A DNA stretch of 64,000 nucleotides from Fragum whitleyi (lineage: Eukaryota; Mollusca; Bivalvia; Cardiida; Cardiidae): positions 56,473,689-56,537,688 of the forward strand of contig OX411543.1 of NCBI GenBank assembly GCA_948146395.1, written 5' to 3'. Under the pieces are notes generated by a model. The model had not been told where the DNA came from. It did not search any database and was given only the letters and a program-made list of their open reading frames with translations. Both the position numbers and the translations under genes were made by a program. Shown here piece after piece: positions 10,190 through 21,242 of this stretch (position 1 is the stretch's first letter; every line of letters begins with the position of its first letter).

Positions 10190-11582
10190 CCCCCCCATTA
10201 AATGAAATTCATGTTTAAAATTCAGTATTTGGGATTTCAATTTCGACATTAACTGATAGAATGGGTAGTTAAAACGCTCAATTTAGGTGTCTGGTCCTTA
10301 AAATGATTTTAAATGTGAAAAAAATGTTTGCATAGGGATTCTAAAGTAGTTCAAGCATCTTCTTGGCTGCCATCTAGCAAATGCCCATAAAAGCAGTCGG
10401 GACACAAAATATGGATTAAAAGATTTCTGATTCTCGCTCATTAAGGTCTGTTAAATATTCCTTTGCACTCTCAGATAGGGTTTTTAGGATGGTTTGTCTC
10501 TTCTTGTCTTATAATCTACAACAAAAATTGGCAAATTTCATATTCAAGATAAGCTGCCATCTACCAATCGGGATGTTTGATCTTTAATTAGACTTTTTTT
10601 AGTTTTTTTTTTTCAGACTGTAGCTAGAACACCAAATATATATGTTTTTGTCCTTCAAGATAAAAAATGAAGGTTGCTCGTATGCAATTTGTTCCAATTT
10701 ATATACTTGTATTTGCATTGGCTGCCATTTAGACCGCCCAAAAGGCTGTCGGGACCCAAAATATCGACTAGAAACAACTTGATTCAACCTTGGGGATTTG
10801 GCATTTACAATTTCATGGCACAATCACAAAGGATTTTTGGCAAAGTACATGGTGACCGTTCATCTTTCATAGAATGCAACAGAAAATAGCAAAAATTCTA
10901 TCTTAAACTGGCTGCCATCTTTCATAAAGCATGTTTGGAAATTCAAATTATCTTAACCTAATAGCTATCATTCCAAGAACGTAAAATATACACGTTTTGG
11001 TCTTTAAATATGATTCGAAATCAAGTGATATCCGTATAGTGTCTCCTTGTTAATTTGTATTTTTAGTGGCTGCCATTTAGAAAAACACCGAGAAAGGCAG
11101 TCAGGACCTACAATATCGACTGTTAACAACTTGATTTGAACTCGGGAAGGTCATATCAACAATATCATAGCGCTTTGCAATATGATCTATAATGTAGTAC
11201 ATGGTGAACACTGTTATCTCAAGGCATTCATCGAAAAAATAGCAAAATTCTTATCTAGAAGTGGCTATCATCTCCCATATCGGATGTTGGGATCTTCAAA
11301 ATCATTTTAAGCAATAAAGGGTTTTACCAGAACGAAGAATATACATGTTTTAGACTCACAAAAAATATTTTAAATTGAAAAAATCCCTCTATAGTGTACC
11401 AAAGGTAAAATGAATTTATTCTTGGCTGCCATCTAGAAAACCACTCGGAATGGCAGTCGGGACCCAAATTACCACCTGTTAACATCTTGATTCTCACTCT
11501 GGGAGGTCCTATGAACATTTCCATACCACTCTCGGAGAGCCCTTAGGGGGGTGCATGGTGACCCCTCCTGGCCCACGGACTA
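10190..11582 (-). repeat. Right arm of the foldback
   Basis: It reads as the reverse complement of the left arm, with GGCTGCCAT boxes in place of ATGGCAGCC. It starts near a C-run (about 10186-10197). Short ORFs here and in the left arm have no recognisable product and are explained by the repeat. Confidence 0.8.
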
Positions 11583-11740
11583 TAAGTAAGTTAGTATACA
11601 ATATGATTTATGGGATACAAGCAATTGTATTTAATATTTGTTAAGTAACATTTACAAGACGAAAATGAAAGAAGAAAATCGCGAGTTTACTGACATAATT
11701 CAAAATGTAAGCGTCTGATGGGTTTTGATGAAATAGGCAG
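11583..11740 (+). repeat. Tandem duplication, copy B (right part)
   Basis: After the foldback's TAA duplication the sequence resumes exactly where copy A continues (AAGTAAGTTAGTATACA against AAGTAAGTTGGTATACA near 4886). It runs to the MITE-like CTGACATAATTCAAAATGTA block, where copy A ends at the duplication junction. Confidence 0.8.
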
Positions 11741-11815
11741 CTATTTATAGAACTTGCATATATATCTTATTAAAGGGGATAGTAAATATCGCTAATTTTG
11801 TAAAGCCTGAATAAA
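11660..11815 (-). mobile_element. MITE-1 fragment
   Basis: It holds the CTGACATAATTCAAAATGTA, AAGCGTCTGATGGGTTTTGA and ATATCGCTAATTTTGT blocks of a reversed MITE-1 without either terminus. The duplication junction falls inside this fragment. Confidence 0.55.
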
Positions 11816-13375
11816 TCAAAGCACTGAAAGTACTGATGGTGGACATTTCTGTTGGCATACAAGAGTGATTCTTCCATTTCTTGAGAAAAGAGAAATTGTT
11901 CATGTAAAATTACGATAAAAGGAAAATGACTTGACCCAAGTTCGCATCTTTTTTCAGATATAAATTTCTCAACATATATCGTCGATCGTCAACCAAAAGT
12001 CCTGTAATTATAAGGTTTCGATAACTTTCGGCATTATACCGGGTGTAGTTTAATGAGTGATTGTCTGATCCATTGGGTATAAAAGGAAAGAAATGACAAT
12101 TAGATGATCTAGGTTATCATTCTGATTTTGTAATGCTAATTGATTCTCGATAATCTCATAAATAAAATTATGGTGTTATCTGCTTAAAAAATTCTATAAA
12201 AGGATAATAACTGTTCTGCGATTTTCATTCTCAAACAAAGAAAGAAAGGGTAAATGTTTATATTTATAAGCACTCGTCTCGAGATTGGCTGTCGCGTCTT
12301 AAAAAGTAAAATAAAACCCCTTTGCATAAACCTTTATCGCACGACCTCAATGCTTTACTTTACCCGCTCGGGCTGTATCGGTATTCATGTGTATTCCATT
12401 AATTGGCCATTGTTTTACATACATAAGTAGCATTAGGGGAGATTACCAATCCAGTTATTCCATTCATCAAGTTTTCATGAGTGACCTCCCATTGACCATT
12501 GGGAAACAAGGGACAAATTACTCACTCTGCCTGAAAAGTAGTTCAACGCAAGCAAAATGTTCACCTGATCTCAGAATTGCATATGATTTCGCACTTAAAA
12601 GATGTCTTTGGGGTTTCACGAGTTATGTAGAATCCTTGTTTCACTCCATTTTTAAAATGCGTAGTTGTCAGACAGATACAATTGTTTAAAAAGAGTAAAT
12701 TGAATCTTAGTGAGCACTACTGTTTTGAAAACCTATTAACATCTGACAGGATTGTTCTAACGCGGTGTTAACACTGGTGAACGTAAACGTCCACCAAAAA
12801 ATGTGCTATGGTTTACCTCCAATAAAATTCGCTCAAAAGTCTCTCCACACTCTCATTTAAGTCCTTTCAAATCATTCACCTTGTCAATTTAACGATTTTG
12901 TAAACTCAAAGTGTTATTTGTTGAATCTTCTAGAAAAAATAATTATGGCAAAAGTCAATTGTAAGGAATTGCAATCGTAGAGAAAAGTCAGTTTTAATAG
13001 GAAAGGAAATATTTCTTGTAACAAAAGTCTTCTAACTTTCTAAAAAAAATCCCGTTTTTGTTTTGTTTTTGTTACATTTCAAGTTTCACTCCAACGACCC
13101 AGTCGGAACAAGTACTTGTAAAGGTGGTAAGGAAAATTGCCCGTGAATCAATATTACCCAACTTTCTAGATGGTTTACTATTTTATAATATATATTTGAG
13201 CTATAAACTACAGTTGCTTTAGCATATGGCTTACACATAACGTCCTACGGGTGATCAAAATCGAAACACTGCTAAGAAATTTCAAACCATTCTTAGAAAC
13301 TAAAATTGATAAATCTTTTAAGACTGAAATTTATCACGATAATCCTGGCAGTAATGAATTTTTACAGTGTTTATC
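11816..13375. other. No gene recognised; one MITE-1 end
   Basis: About 12830-12905 carries a solo MITE-1 right end (TTCGCTCAAAAGTCTCTCC, ATTCACCTTGTCAATTTAAC). A 100-codon frame at 12387-12689 shows no family resemblance. Otherwise featureless AT-rich sequence. Confidence 0.45.
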
Positions 13376-13404
13376 GGTTTCCTAATGATTTTCATTAGGA
13401 AACC
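13376..13404. repeat. Perfect 13-bp-stem palindrome
   Basis: GGTTTCCTAATGA and TCATTAGGAAACC flank a TTT loop. The surrounding 13.3-13.5 kb resembles, in reverse, 25730-25860, where GGTTTCCTAATGAAAATCAA is a variant arm. It is part of a dispersed low-copy repeat. Confidence 0.7.
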
Positions 13405-13662
13405 TCGGTTATCATTGTGAAAGATCATGAGTTCCGAAATGTTAAGGAACTATTACGGAACGACTACCTTAAGTAAAGTACCTTTACTAAATTCAAATAT
13501 CGTAAGTAACTATACAAAGTAAAGATAGTCGTTGAATTTGAGAACACTTATTACGATGCCACGCAAATGGAATTAAGCGTATTTGATTTGAACGGAATTT
13601 TATGATGTCTTCTTAAGCTCTCCGACATCGACCTTATTTCAACGTATTTTTCATTATGTGCT

Positions 13663-14112
13663 ACAGTTAAAAACATCGTGAAATTGACACAATGAATGAT
13701 TTTTGAATGGTTTTTGAGTGAAATTGAATGAGTGTGAGGAGCGAGTTTTGGGTGAATTTAATTGGAGGTAATCCATTATTGCAAATTTTGTTCAGGCTGA
13801 ACAAAATTATCAATATTGATTACCTTCCTTTAAATGAAATATGCATACAAGTTATATAAATAGCTAACTTTTTTTTTCAAGAACCTATCAGACGCTTAGG
13901 CCAACTTTATGAAATTTGTCGTTGAAATCGCGATTTTTTTCTAGCTTTATCTATAATGAATGACGTTTTTGGTTCAATCTTTTTCAGTGAATTTTTGAGC
14001 GATTTTGAATGGTTTGAGTGAGTGTTTGGAATGAATGAATCGGGGTGTGTGTGAGCTATCTAGAATGGTTTTGATTTAGATGAATGTCAATTTCATAATG
14101 TTATTAACTGTA
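13663..14112 (+). mobile_element. MITE-1 copy, near-complete
   Basis: ACAGTTAAAAACATCGTGAA to ATTATTAACTGTA, with TA at both ends. The internal hairpin is clear: GGAGGTAATCCATTATTGCA pairs with ATCAATATTGATTACCTTCC. The TATCAGACGCTTAG and GAATGAATCGGGGTGTGT blocks are in the family order. Confidence 0.85.
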
Positions 14113-14616
14113 TCTACCCCCTTAAACTACTACATGTACATAGTCTAAATATATTTGACCTTATATACATAGTATTTTACATTTTCTCTGACCATCTATT
14201 TTTGTTTCTTTCGGTGCTTTGGTTAGAGAAATTAACAGATATTTAGACCACGCTTGAAGCGAATTGGCCAATCAGAGTACAGTATTTCAAAAGTATATAT
14301 CACAGATACAACTCCGAGCGTCGTATTAACAGATATACGGTTGTAGTGTGTCTTGCACGTGAATCTCGACATGATTTGGGGCCGAGTCATTTCAAAAGTT
14401 GACGAGCATTTTATACAGCACTTTTTTCCTTAAGACTTTTGACAGTCGCAACAGTGCAAAAGATCGGAAAATGGTTACGGAAATAGATTCAAAAGCGATT
14501 TGATCCTATTCACACTTGATAAGAGTTAAAATCACAACGATATTTACTCTTTTTCATTATTTAGAGGTTCAGGTAAAAAATACGGAGTGTAAGAAAAGCG
14601 TGGTCTAAGTCAGATA

Positions 14617-14702
14617 GAAAATCTCTTGCCGCGGTATATGGGAAATAGACACTCGCTGACGCTCGTGTCTATTTCCATATACCACGGCTCTCGTTTTCTA
14701 TC
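14617..14702. repeat. Hairpin of about 86 bp
   Basis: GATAGAAAATCTCTTGCCGC and GGTATATGGGAAATAGACAC pair with GTGTCTATTTCCATATACC and ACGGCTCTCGTTTTCTATC. The AAGCGTGGTCTAAGT just upstream echoes ATTTAGACCACGCTTGAAG at about 14244, suggesting a larger inverted-repeat element spanning about 14236-14702. Confidence 0.7.
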
Positions 14703-15284
14703 CTATACTTATCGGCTGACATATTTAAAGGTTAACAGGTCATCTTTCACTCGACGTAATGTACGTGAACGTGGATTTGAATACTGAAAAAAAATTTCAC
14801 GTGGCTACCCTTGTCTTCTTTAACAACTTTAACATCTTTATTTTAAACACACATGTAGGATCACATTCTAAGTAACGCCATTACGACGTTATCTAAACGT
14901 TAACGCGATAAAATTCAAGGTGTTCCAAAAGTTGGTTTTTACGTCAAAACTAGAGTTGATTAGAGACTCTGCTTCTTTTTTTGTAAGCTTGTCTAACCCC
15001 GTCAAAAATAGAAAAGAAATAAAGCTCACCAAGGCCCTCTTGATAAATTTTTTATTCTAGACTCAAATAGAATCAGTTTGTCTCAAACAAATCTCATGAC
15101 AGATTCTTAAAAGGTTTATATGAGCACTTTGTAACGGGATTTTATCTACACAAGGTTATCAAATGTACGTACGTCAAATGTTTTTTTTTTCTTCTTCTTT
15201 TTTCAACCAAAAATATGATTGATAGAAAAAATTATGTTAAACTAACAATTGTCTGGCATGTGAATGTGGATTTGAGAATAGTGT

Positions 15285-15495
15285 GGTGACCGTGGTCTAG
15301 TGGTAGAGCGCCGGCCTCTTAACCCAAAGGTCCTGAGTTCGATTCCCGGGAGTGGCTATCGATCTTGGTTCTTTAATTGGCCCACACATTCGGCGCGAGT
15401 ACTGGTGAGTTTTCCAGGTAGAAGAATCGAGCGGGATTAATCTAAGTTGTAAGAACTTGTTTCCCAATCGATGTAAAATAAATAGCTTTAAACCA
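15285..15495 (+). mobile_element. tRNA-derived SINE
   Basis: The head GTGGTCTAGTGGTAGAGCGC has an A-box-like sequence and GAGTTCGATTCCCGG a B box. The would-be anticodon loop CTCTTAA is the one seen in Lys-CTT tRNAs. The body contains TACTGGTGAGTTTTCCAGGT and the tail is TGTAAAATAAATAGC. The acceptor stem is not well paired, so this is a SINE and not a working tRNA gene. Confidence 0.72.
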
Positions 15496-15669
15496 TTTGT
15501 CTGGTGACGTTGGTTTCAACATAGCCCTTTCGGTGGCATAATCAACACATTTCAGCCGATTTAATTTAATTGCAAGGGAACTTTGCTAATGATTTTAGCA
15601 CAAAAAATAAATCATTATTGCCCAAATATCACTACCTGAAGATAAAGTCAATATATCGAATAGAAAGAA

Positions 15670-16075
15670 TTGTCAAACACATATAACTGAGCTCTGACGT
15701 AGGCGCCGAGTCTATTAGATCTACCATAAATATATCGGGTATATCTTAAAAGCACATGATAGGAATTCAACCTGATCTCTTCACTTCAATTATAAAAAGT
15801 ACATGTAGGAGCAAACCTTATGATATATGACAAACAATGACTTTCGTTTATAAGGAAAACTGTAGCCTGTTTTATGTGTTGTTTTAAACCGTTTTATCTC
15901 TTTCGATAAATTGGCATGGGAATTTAAAGTTAAAAGTAGATTTCATGGCTCACCGGGCAAAATCTATAGACCCGCAATTTCAAGTGAGTGATCTAAGATC
16001 AATTTTACATTGAAAATGATAGGAGATAACGGTTTCTCGAACCTCACTCTTTCTTGTGGAACTATACCTATACAC
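15670..16075 (+). repeat. Dispersed repeat D, copy 1
   Basis: GAGCTCTGACGTAGGCGCCG, a TCGGGTATA block, TGGCTCACCGGGCAAAATCT and GATAGGAGATAACGGT recur, with divergence, at 56978-57262 (same strand). Parts recur at 47556-47800 and 48650-48785 (opposite strand), and as a scrap at 46318-46358. No coding potential or clear termini; type unknown. Confidence 0.6.
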
Positions 16076-16522
16076 ATTAAATTTATAGAATTATTTCTAT
16101 TTGTAAACGTATAATCCATGATTATTGCCCTGGCAGTTCGGAGCCTAAGTAACGGGTCGTTGCACTTAAGGTAAATGTAAATCAGCTATTTTTTATAATC
16201 AGGTATTTCTACAGATAGTCGTCATGAATAACTTGAGACCTTAAATCGTAGGTTAGAAACCAACCCCTCGTAACTCCAGCTTGTCCAAGCTGAAGTTACG
16301 AGGCTTTGGTTACCAAACGATGAAATGTGTTCACTTTCTCTATGGACGTAAATCCTTTTGAATTCAGGATACAGTTATTTGCACGCGTTAACGATAATTG
16401 CTGATTAACTTTTGAAATATCCTGAGGCATTGAAGAGTAAACTTTCCTCATAACATCACGGCTAAGCGATGCCCTACCAGTTGAATAATAACGCAGAATA
16501 ATGAACATGTACTGTATAAATA

Positions 16523-16655
16523 GCCCTTCGTTCAGGATAACAAAACGATGCAAATTGTTTTCCAATTATACCTCACTTTGCACGGATACTGGCTTGCAAA
16601 GATGGAAATAAATTGACAAACAGTTTGTACCGTTTTGTCATCCTGAAGGCAGGGC
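16523..16655. mobile_element. Hairpin MITE H, copy 1
   Basis: GCCCTTCGTTCAGGATAACA pairs with TGTCATCCTGAAGGCAGGGC, and the inner CTTTGCACG pairs with CTTGCAAAG. The same palindromic element occurs at 23848-23955, 41205-41338 and 49840-50102. Confidence 0.75.
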
Positions 16656-16805
16656 AAGCCTTTGGCGCTCTCTTTACATCAAGAATTGTGTGGTGATAGA
16701 AGAGGGTCTAAAGGCTGTGGCCTTTTTTGGTGTTCTACTTGTTGGGTTTTGACATGGCGGTGTCAGATATTTCTATGGTCTGACTTGTTCGGAGGCGTTG
16801 CTTAA

Positions 16806-17027
16806 ACCCTTTCCTGTTTTACAAACTTTGGACCTGTCCAAATTCAAAGGTTTTGCAGATGAAAATTGAAAGTGGATTTAATTTGAAAAATAACCAAATT
16901 GTAGGGTAGAAAATAGTGTTGAAAAAGAAGAAATTGCTTGTCAGAAGCAATTTCTTCTTTTTTCACAATGTTTTCTAAATCATAACATCACAGGCACGTA
17001 AAAAGCAGGGATTAAACAGCAAAGGGA
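16806..17027. mobile_element. piggyBac-like MITE, copy 1
   Basis: The left side reads TTAA then ACCCTTTCCTGTTTTAC, the right side GATTAAACAGCAAAGGG then ATAA. The internal AAGAAGAAATTGCTT / AAGCAATTTCTTCTT is a perfect hairpin around GTCAG. The second copy is at 47327-47547. A CCC start with a TTAA target is the piggyBac signature; the right TTAA has decayed to ATAA here. Confidence 0.75.
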
Positions 17028-17040
17028 TAACTACAAATAT

Positions 17041-17300
17041 ACAGTTTACAACATCGTGAACTTGACAATATGAATGATTGTGGGATGATTTTGGAACGAA
17101 ATTGAATGAGTGTGGAGCGAGTTTTGAGTGCAATTCAAGATGGGGGATAAAAAAAATCGCAAATTTTATTCAGGATGGAAAATTTATCACCTTCCGTTAA
17201 TAAATTATGCATACAAGTTCTATTGAAAGATTCTCTTTCCTTCAAGAACCAACCAGGCGCTTACAATTTCGATTTCGGAATTTTTAGATATTCGATCCGT
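17041..17300 (+). mobile_element. MITE-1, 3'-truncated copy
   Basis: ACAGTTTACAACATCGTGAA, TGGAGCGAGTTTTGAGTG, a degraded internal hairpin and CAAGAACCAACCAGGCGCTT are present. The right half is missing. It sits just upstream of an oppositely oriented copy. Confidence 0.7.
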
Positions 17301-17486
17301 TTTACTCCAGTTAATAAAGAAAGTCATCTGCGCCGTGGCTGCCTTGGCAAAAGTTATGTCAGTTAAAATATTTGCCACTGCAGCCCCGGCAATTACGACT
17401 TTAAATCGAAAACGCTATTGTGACTTGTGATTACAGACATTTGTAACCAATCGCCGAGTCGAAATAGCGAAATCTACTTACAGTTG

Positions 17487-17923
17487 CAGTTAGTTACATC
17501 GTGAAATTGACATTCGCCTCAATCAAAACCATTCTTAATCGCTCACCCAGCGCGCGATTCAATCATTCCATACACTCACTCAAACCATTGAAAAACGCCC
17601 AAACCCACTGAAAAAATATAGAATAACCAACGTCATTCAAAATAAATTTTGATAAAGAAAAATCGCAATTTTACTGATTTAATGCAATTGTTAGCGTCTC
17701 GTATGTTCTTGAAGAAATAGGGAGCTGAATATAGAACTTTTATGCATTTTAATTAAAGGGAGGTAATCAATATCGCTAATTTTGTTCATCTTGAACAAAA
17801 TTTGCGATGTAGAATTACCTCCAATTTAATTCACCCAAAACTTACTCCACACACTCATTCAATTTCATTCCTTAATCATTCCAAGATCATTCATCTTGTC
17901 AATTTCACGATGTTGTTAACTGT
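17487..17923 (-). mobile_element. MITE-1 copy, near-complete (reverse)
   Basis: CAGTTAGTTACATCGTGAAA to GATGTTGTTAACTGTA. AAAGGGAGGTAATCAATATC pairs with the later GATGTAGAATTACCTCC arm. TA borders are present. Confidence 0.85.
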
Positions 17924-18675
17924 ACGTTTGTTGATCCCGTTCACTTCACTATCTCACGATCAATCCGTTTCTACTATAGTGTCTTGAAACTTGGATGTCG
18001 TAGCCCTTGAAACATACATGTAAAACAGTTGGATTTGCAAGGTCAAATTTCTCAGACAGCGGAAAACCGATTTAGAGACGCGCGACGTAACTGTCATTAA
18101 AATGAGAAAACGTAATATTTTTTTCGAACTTTTTCTTATGCACTCTAGTAGAATAAATATCCTTATTCAAAAATATAATTTGATTTATTTTTCAAAACAA
18201 CGGACCTTCCTTTTTTAGTTTAAATGTTATTTAATTAAATCGCTTTTCAATAAGATTTTGGCTATTCTTCGCAGGATTGTGCGAAAACACTGACGTCCTT
18301 TCAAAAAGTGTGCTTTTTAAGTTGGAATGCGGAGCAATTCCAACTTAGATTTAACAAAACCGCAAAATGAACACAAGATAAATTCATTTCGGGTTTTTTG
18401 AGAACACACATCACGTGAACAGGATGTGAATACACTTCGGCCTATTTTGTATATCCCAACTTGACATAGACATAGGGGCCTACAGTTTATTTTATCAAAA
18501 GGAAATAATCCTGTACAATTACACAACTATCACTTCATGTATACATATCATCAACGCGCTAATTCATGATTTAAACGATATTTATTGATCTTTGCGTACG
18601 AATTTTCTAGTATCACAGGTTTACATTACTATATTTGGAAGTCATGTGATAAGTCAAGTCAAATAAGGTCAGCTA
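17924..18675. other. No gene recognised; one short hairpin
   Basis: AAGTTGGAATGCGGAGCAAT followed by TCCAACTT (18319-18346) is a short perfect stem. Nothing else is identifiable. Confidence 0.4.
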
Positions 18676-18798
18676 TTGAAAATAGCACTAGCCAATCACG
18701 TGATCTGCTTATTTGGCAATGTCGCGATCTGGTTTCTCAGTATTGTGGCAATAGCACAGGCCAATCACATGATCTGCTTATTTGGTAATGTCGCGACC
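18676..18798 (+). repeat. Tandem duplication of about 60 bp (two units)
   Basis: AATAGCACTAGCCAATCACG with TGATCTGCTTATTTGGCAAT and GTCGCGATCT is repeated as AATAGCACAGGCCAATCACA with TGATCTGCTTATTTGGTAAT and GTCGCGACCT. A small local duplication with few differences. Confidence 0.75.
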
Positions 18799-19205
18799 TA
18801 TTTTCGTAGCTTCTTTTAAATGTATAGTTTCTCTTTCTGAACGACCCTATCACACATTTAACTTATGACAAATTGTTATATTGTACATTTCTGTCTACAG
18901 TTACGAAATAAAAATCTTTAGTATTACTTAAAGTGAAGATACACTTTTAAAGTTAATAAATATTTTTGCAACATATTGTCGTTTGTTTTCCGTCATATTG
19001 CAGTTATCTACAAGATTGTTTCATTGTCAAAGCCCAAAATTCATCAAATAAAATCCTGGCCACCACATCTTTAATGGAGTTAAATATGAATATCTTTGCC
19101 CAATTGCATTCCATCACCAAAATAACTTGCCATTTGAAACTGACTAACTAGTTCAACTTGTTTTCTTCACATTTTGCACATCAACACGTTTAAGAGCACC
19201 ATCAT

Positions 19206-19647
19206 ACAGTTAGTTACATCGTGAAATTGACATTCATCTCAATCAAAAACATTCTTAATCGCTCACACAGCGATCCATTCATTCATTTCAAACACTCACT
19301 CAAACCATTCAAAACTCTCAAAATTACTCAATAAATAAGATCAACTTGTACATTCAAAATGAATAAAGCATTTTAGAACCAAATCGCGATTACACTGACA
19401 TAATTGAAATTTAAAGCGTCTGATTGGTTCTTGGTAAAATATAAAGCTATTGGTGGAACTTCATGCATTTTTTTATTAAATGGAGGTTTTACATAGCGCT
19501 AATTTTGTTCATCCTCAACAAAATAAGCGACATTGGATTCCCTTTCTTAAATTTCACTCAAAACTCGCTCCGCGCGCTCATCCAACATCATTCCTAAATA
19601 ATTCCGAAAACGTTCACCTTATCAATTTTACGATGTTATTAACTTTA
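19206..19647 (-). mobile_element. MITE-1 copy, near-complete (reverse)
   Basis: ACAGTTAGTTACATCGTGAA to ACGATGTTATTAACTTTA. It holds the GCGTCTGATTGGTTCTTGG block and a degenerate internal hairpin (AAATGGAGGTTTTACATAGC / GCGACATTGGATTCCC). Confidence 0.82.
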
Positions 19648-19654
19648 CCCCCAA

Positions 19655-20010
19655 CTCAGAAGCAGAGGAGCACATATTGATTTCATCATGTCCGTCTGTC
19701 AGTCCATTGACCTTTAGCTTTCCGCTAGCTAAACGGAGAAGCAATTGACCTGCGATAACGAAATTTACACAAATATTGCCCATGACCCAAAGAAATACCC
19801 TTTTTGTTTTGGGGTCATACATCTCACGGTCATAAGTTACCTTGAACTGTGAACAGTTTCCACTCTAACTGAACAACCAATTGACCCAAATCATCAAACT
19901 TGACACAAATGTTGTCATTGATCCAAGAAAGTGCCAAATTTTGGAGTCACGAAGGTCGAAGTTACAATTGAACTTCGTCAAAGAATTGTCTTGCGAATCC
20001 AACTCATGAA
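19655..20010 (+). repeat. Degenerate tandem repeat, two units of about 135 bp
   Basis: Both units share a TTGACC.., AACTTGACACAAAT-like, TTGCCCATGACCCAAGAAA-like and GGGTCA..TC.C..GGTC..AGTTAC order (about 19708 and 19877). This resembles the core arrays of the nearby pearl-like elements but has no recognised ends. Confidence 0.45.
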
Positions 20011-20220
20011 GTAAAAGACTTCCCCACGAAAAAAGCTTTTCATCAAGGACAAAGCGCTTATTAAGGCCAACTTTGCAACAATTCTAATTAAAATGTAAAT
20101 GATAACTCAAATGGAGCAGAAGTCATTTGAAAAATAACATAGAAACTGTTTTGGGTGTATAAATGTCCGCCTCTGCGTCCATTAGTCGGCTGTATGGTCC
20201 ATATCATTTTCTTTCTTTTT

Positions 20221-21242
20221 AGCTTACCTGATCGCCACGTGCTCAAAGGGAGCCTTTAGGATCACCCTGACACTGTAGTCCGTCGTGTGTCGTCAACTTT
20301 CTTATAACTTCCTCTTCTCCTAAACCGCTGGGCCGATTTCAATAATATTTTGACAGAATGTTCCCTGGGTGACCTTCTTCAAAAATTAATCGCTAAATTC
20401 TGATAATCCACAAGTATGGGCGTGGTAGGGTGGGGCTTATTTTGAGCGAGAAATCTTTGAACGACATCTCCTCCTGAACCACTGGACCGATTTCAATGAA
20501 ACTTTACCAGAATATTCCTGGGGTGACCTTTTTAGTAATTGTTCGTGAAATTGAGAATGGCCCATAAATATGGGCGTGGTAGGGCGGGGCTTATTTTGAG
20601 CGAGAAATCTTTGAACAACATCTCCTCCTGAACCACTGGGCCCATTTCAATGAAACTTTTCCAGAATGTTCCTAGGGTGACCTTTTTAAAAAATTGTTTG
20701 CAAAATTTTGATTGGTCCATAAATATTGACGTGGCAGGGCGGGCCTAATTTTGAGCAAGAAACCTTTGAATGAAATCTCCTCCTGAACCACTGGGCCAAT
20801 GTCTGTGAAACGTTACCAGAATTTTCCTTGGGTGTCGCTTTTGGCAAATTGTTCACGAAATTTTGATTGGTCCATAAATATTGACGTGGCAGGGCGGGAC
20901 TTATTTAAGCCCAGGGTCTTTGAACGACATCTCTTCCTGAACCATTTGGCCGATTTCAATGAAACTTTACCAGAACGTTCCTTTGGAGACCTACTTCAAA
21001 ATTTGTTTGCAAGGTTTTGATTAGCCCATAGATATGGGCGTGGCAGGGCAGGGCTAATTTTGAGTCTCCTCTGTAAATAGTGGGTGGGAAGGGTCTATTA
21101 TCACTGTTTATTCTTTGAAATATATTTCCTTTCAACATTTAGGCAAATTTGAATGAAACTTTGCCAGAAAGTTTCTTGGATGAGATCCACTGGACAAATC
21201 GGATTCAGGACAGTGGTTTAGGACCATTTTGGTCCTCTTGTT
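20221..21242 (+). mobile_element. Pearl/Helentron-like non-autonomous element, copy 2
   Basis: The left end AGCTTACCTGATCGCCACGT and right end GTGGTTTAGGACCATTTT plus GGTCCTCTTGTT correspond to the ends of 91-772; GGACC/GGTCC forms the 3' hairpin. Inside are about five units of about 154 bp marked by TCCTCCTGAACCACTGG (near 20470, 20624, 20777 and 20931) and GGGCGTGGTAGGGCGGGGCT. A GTTTGAACGACATC-type start recurs in each. No coding capacity. Confidence 0.65.

Larger units (their letters stand above)
7386..11582. mobile_element. 4.2 kb foldback element with tandem-repeat arms
   Basis: The outer ends are TAGTCCGTGGGC and GCCCACGGACTA, flanked on both sides by TAA (7383-7385 and 11583-11585). 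The empty site survives in duplication copy A (near 4885, AATGTAAGTAAGTT), confirming insertion with a 3-bp duplication. The arms, about 1.4 kb clearly and up to about 1.9 kb weakly, are inverted copies of each other. Each contains four units of about 350 bp: landmark GGGTCCCGACTGCC near 7503, 7858, 8208 and 8555, and its complement near 11460, 11103, 10749 and 10398. Each unit also carries two ATGGCAGCCA boxes. No transposase frame is visible. A TAA/TTA duplication fits PIF/Harbinger; the long tandem-repeat arms also recall Drosophila FB and Galileo elements. Superfamily is unresolved. Confidence 0.88.

Noticed and set aside
7386..11582. Assembly artefact (inverted duplication) as the cause of the foldback
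   Set aside because: The arms differ by many substitutions and indels and the insertion has a matching target duplication with an empty paralogous site, so it is a real old element; long reads would still be the proper test.
12387..12689. 100-codon open frame with several Cys
   Set aside because: No motif spacing typical of a secreted Cys-rich peptide or zinc finger, no signal peptide of good quality.
15285..15358. Functional tRNA-Lys gene
   Set aside because: The acceptor stem does not pair and a SINE body with an AATAAA-type tail follows directly.
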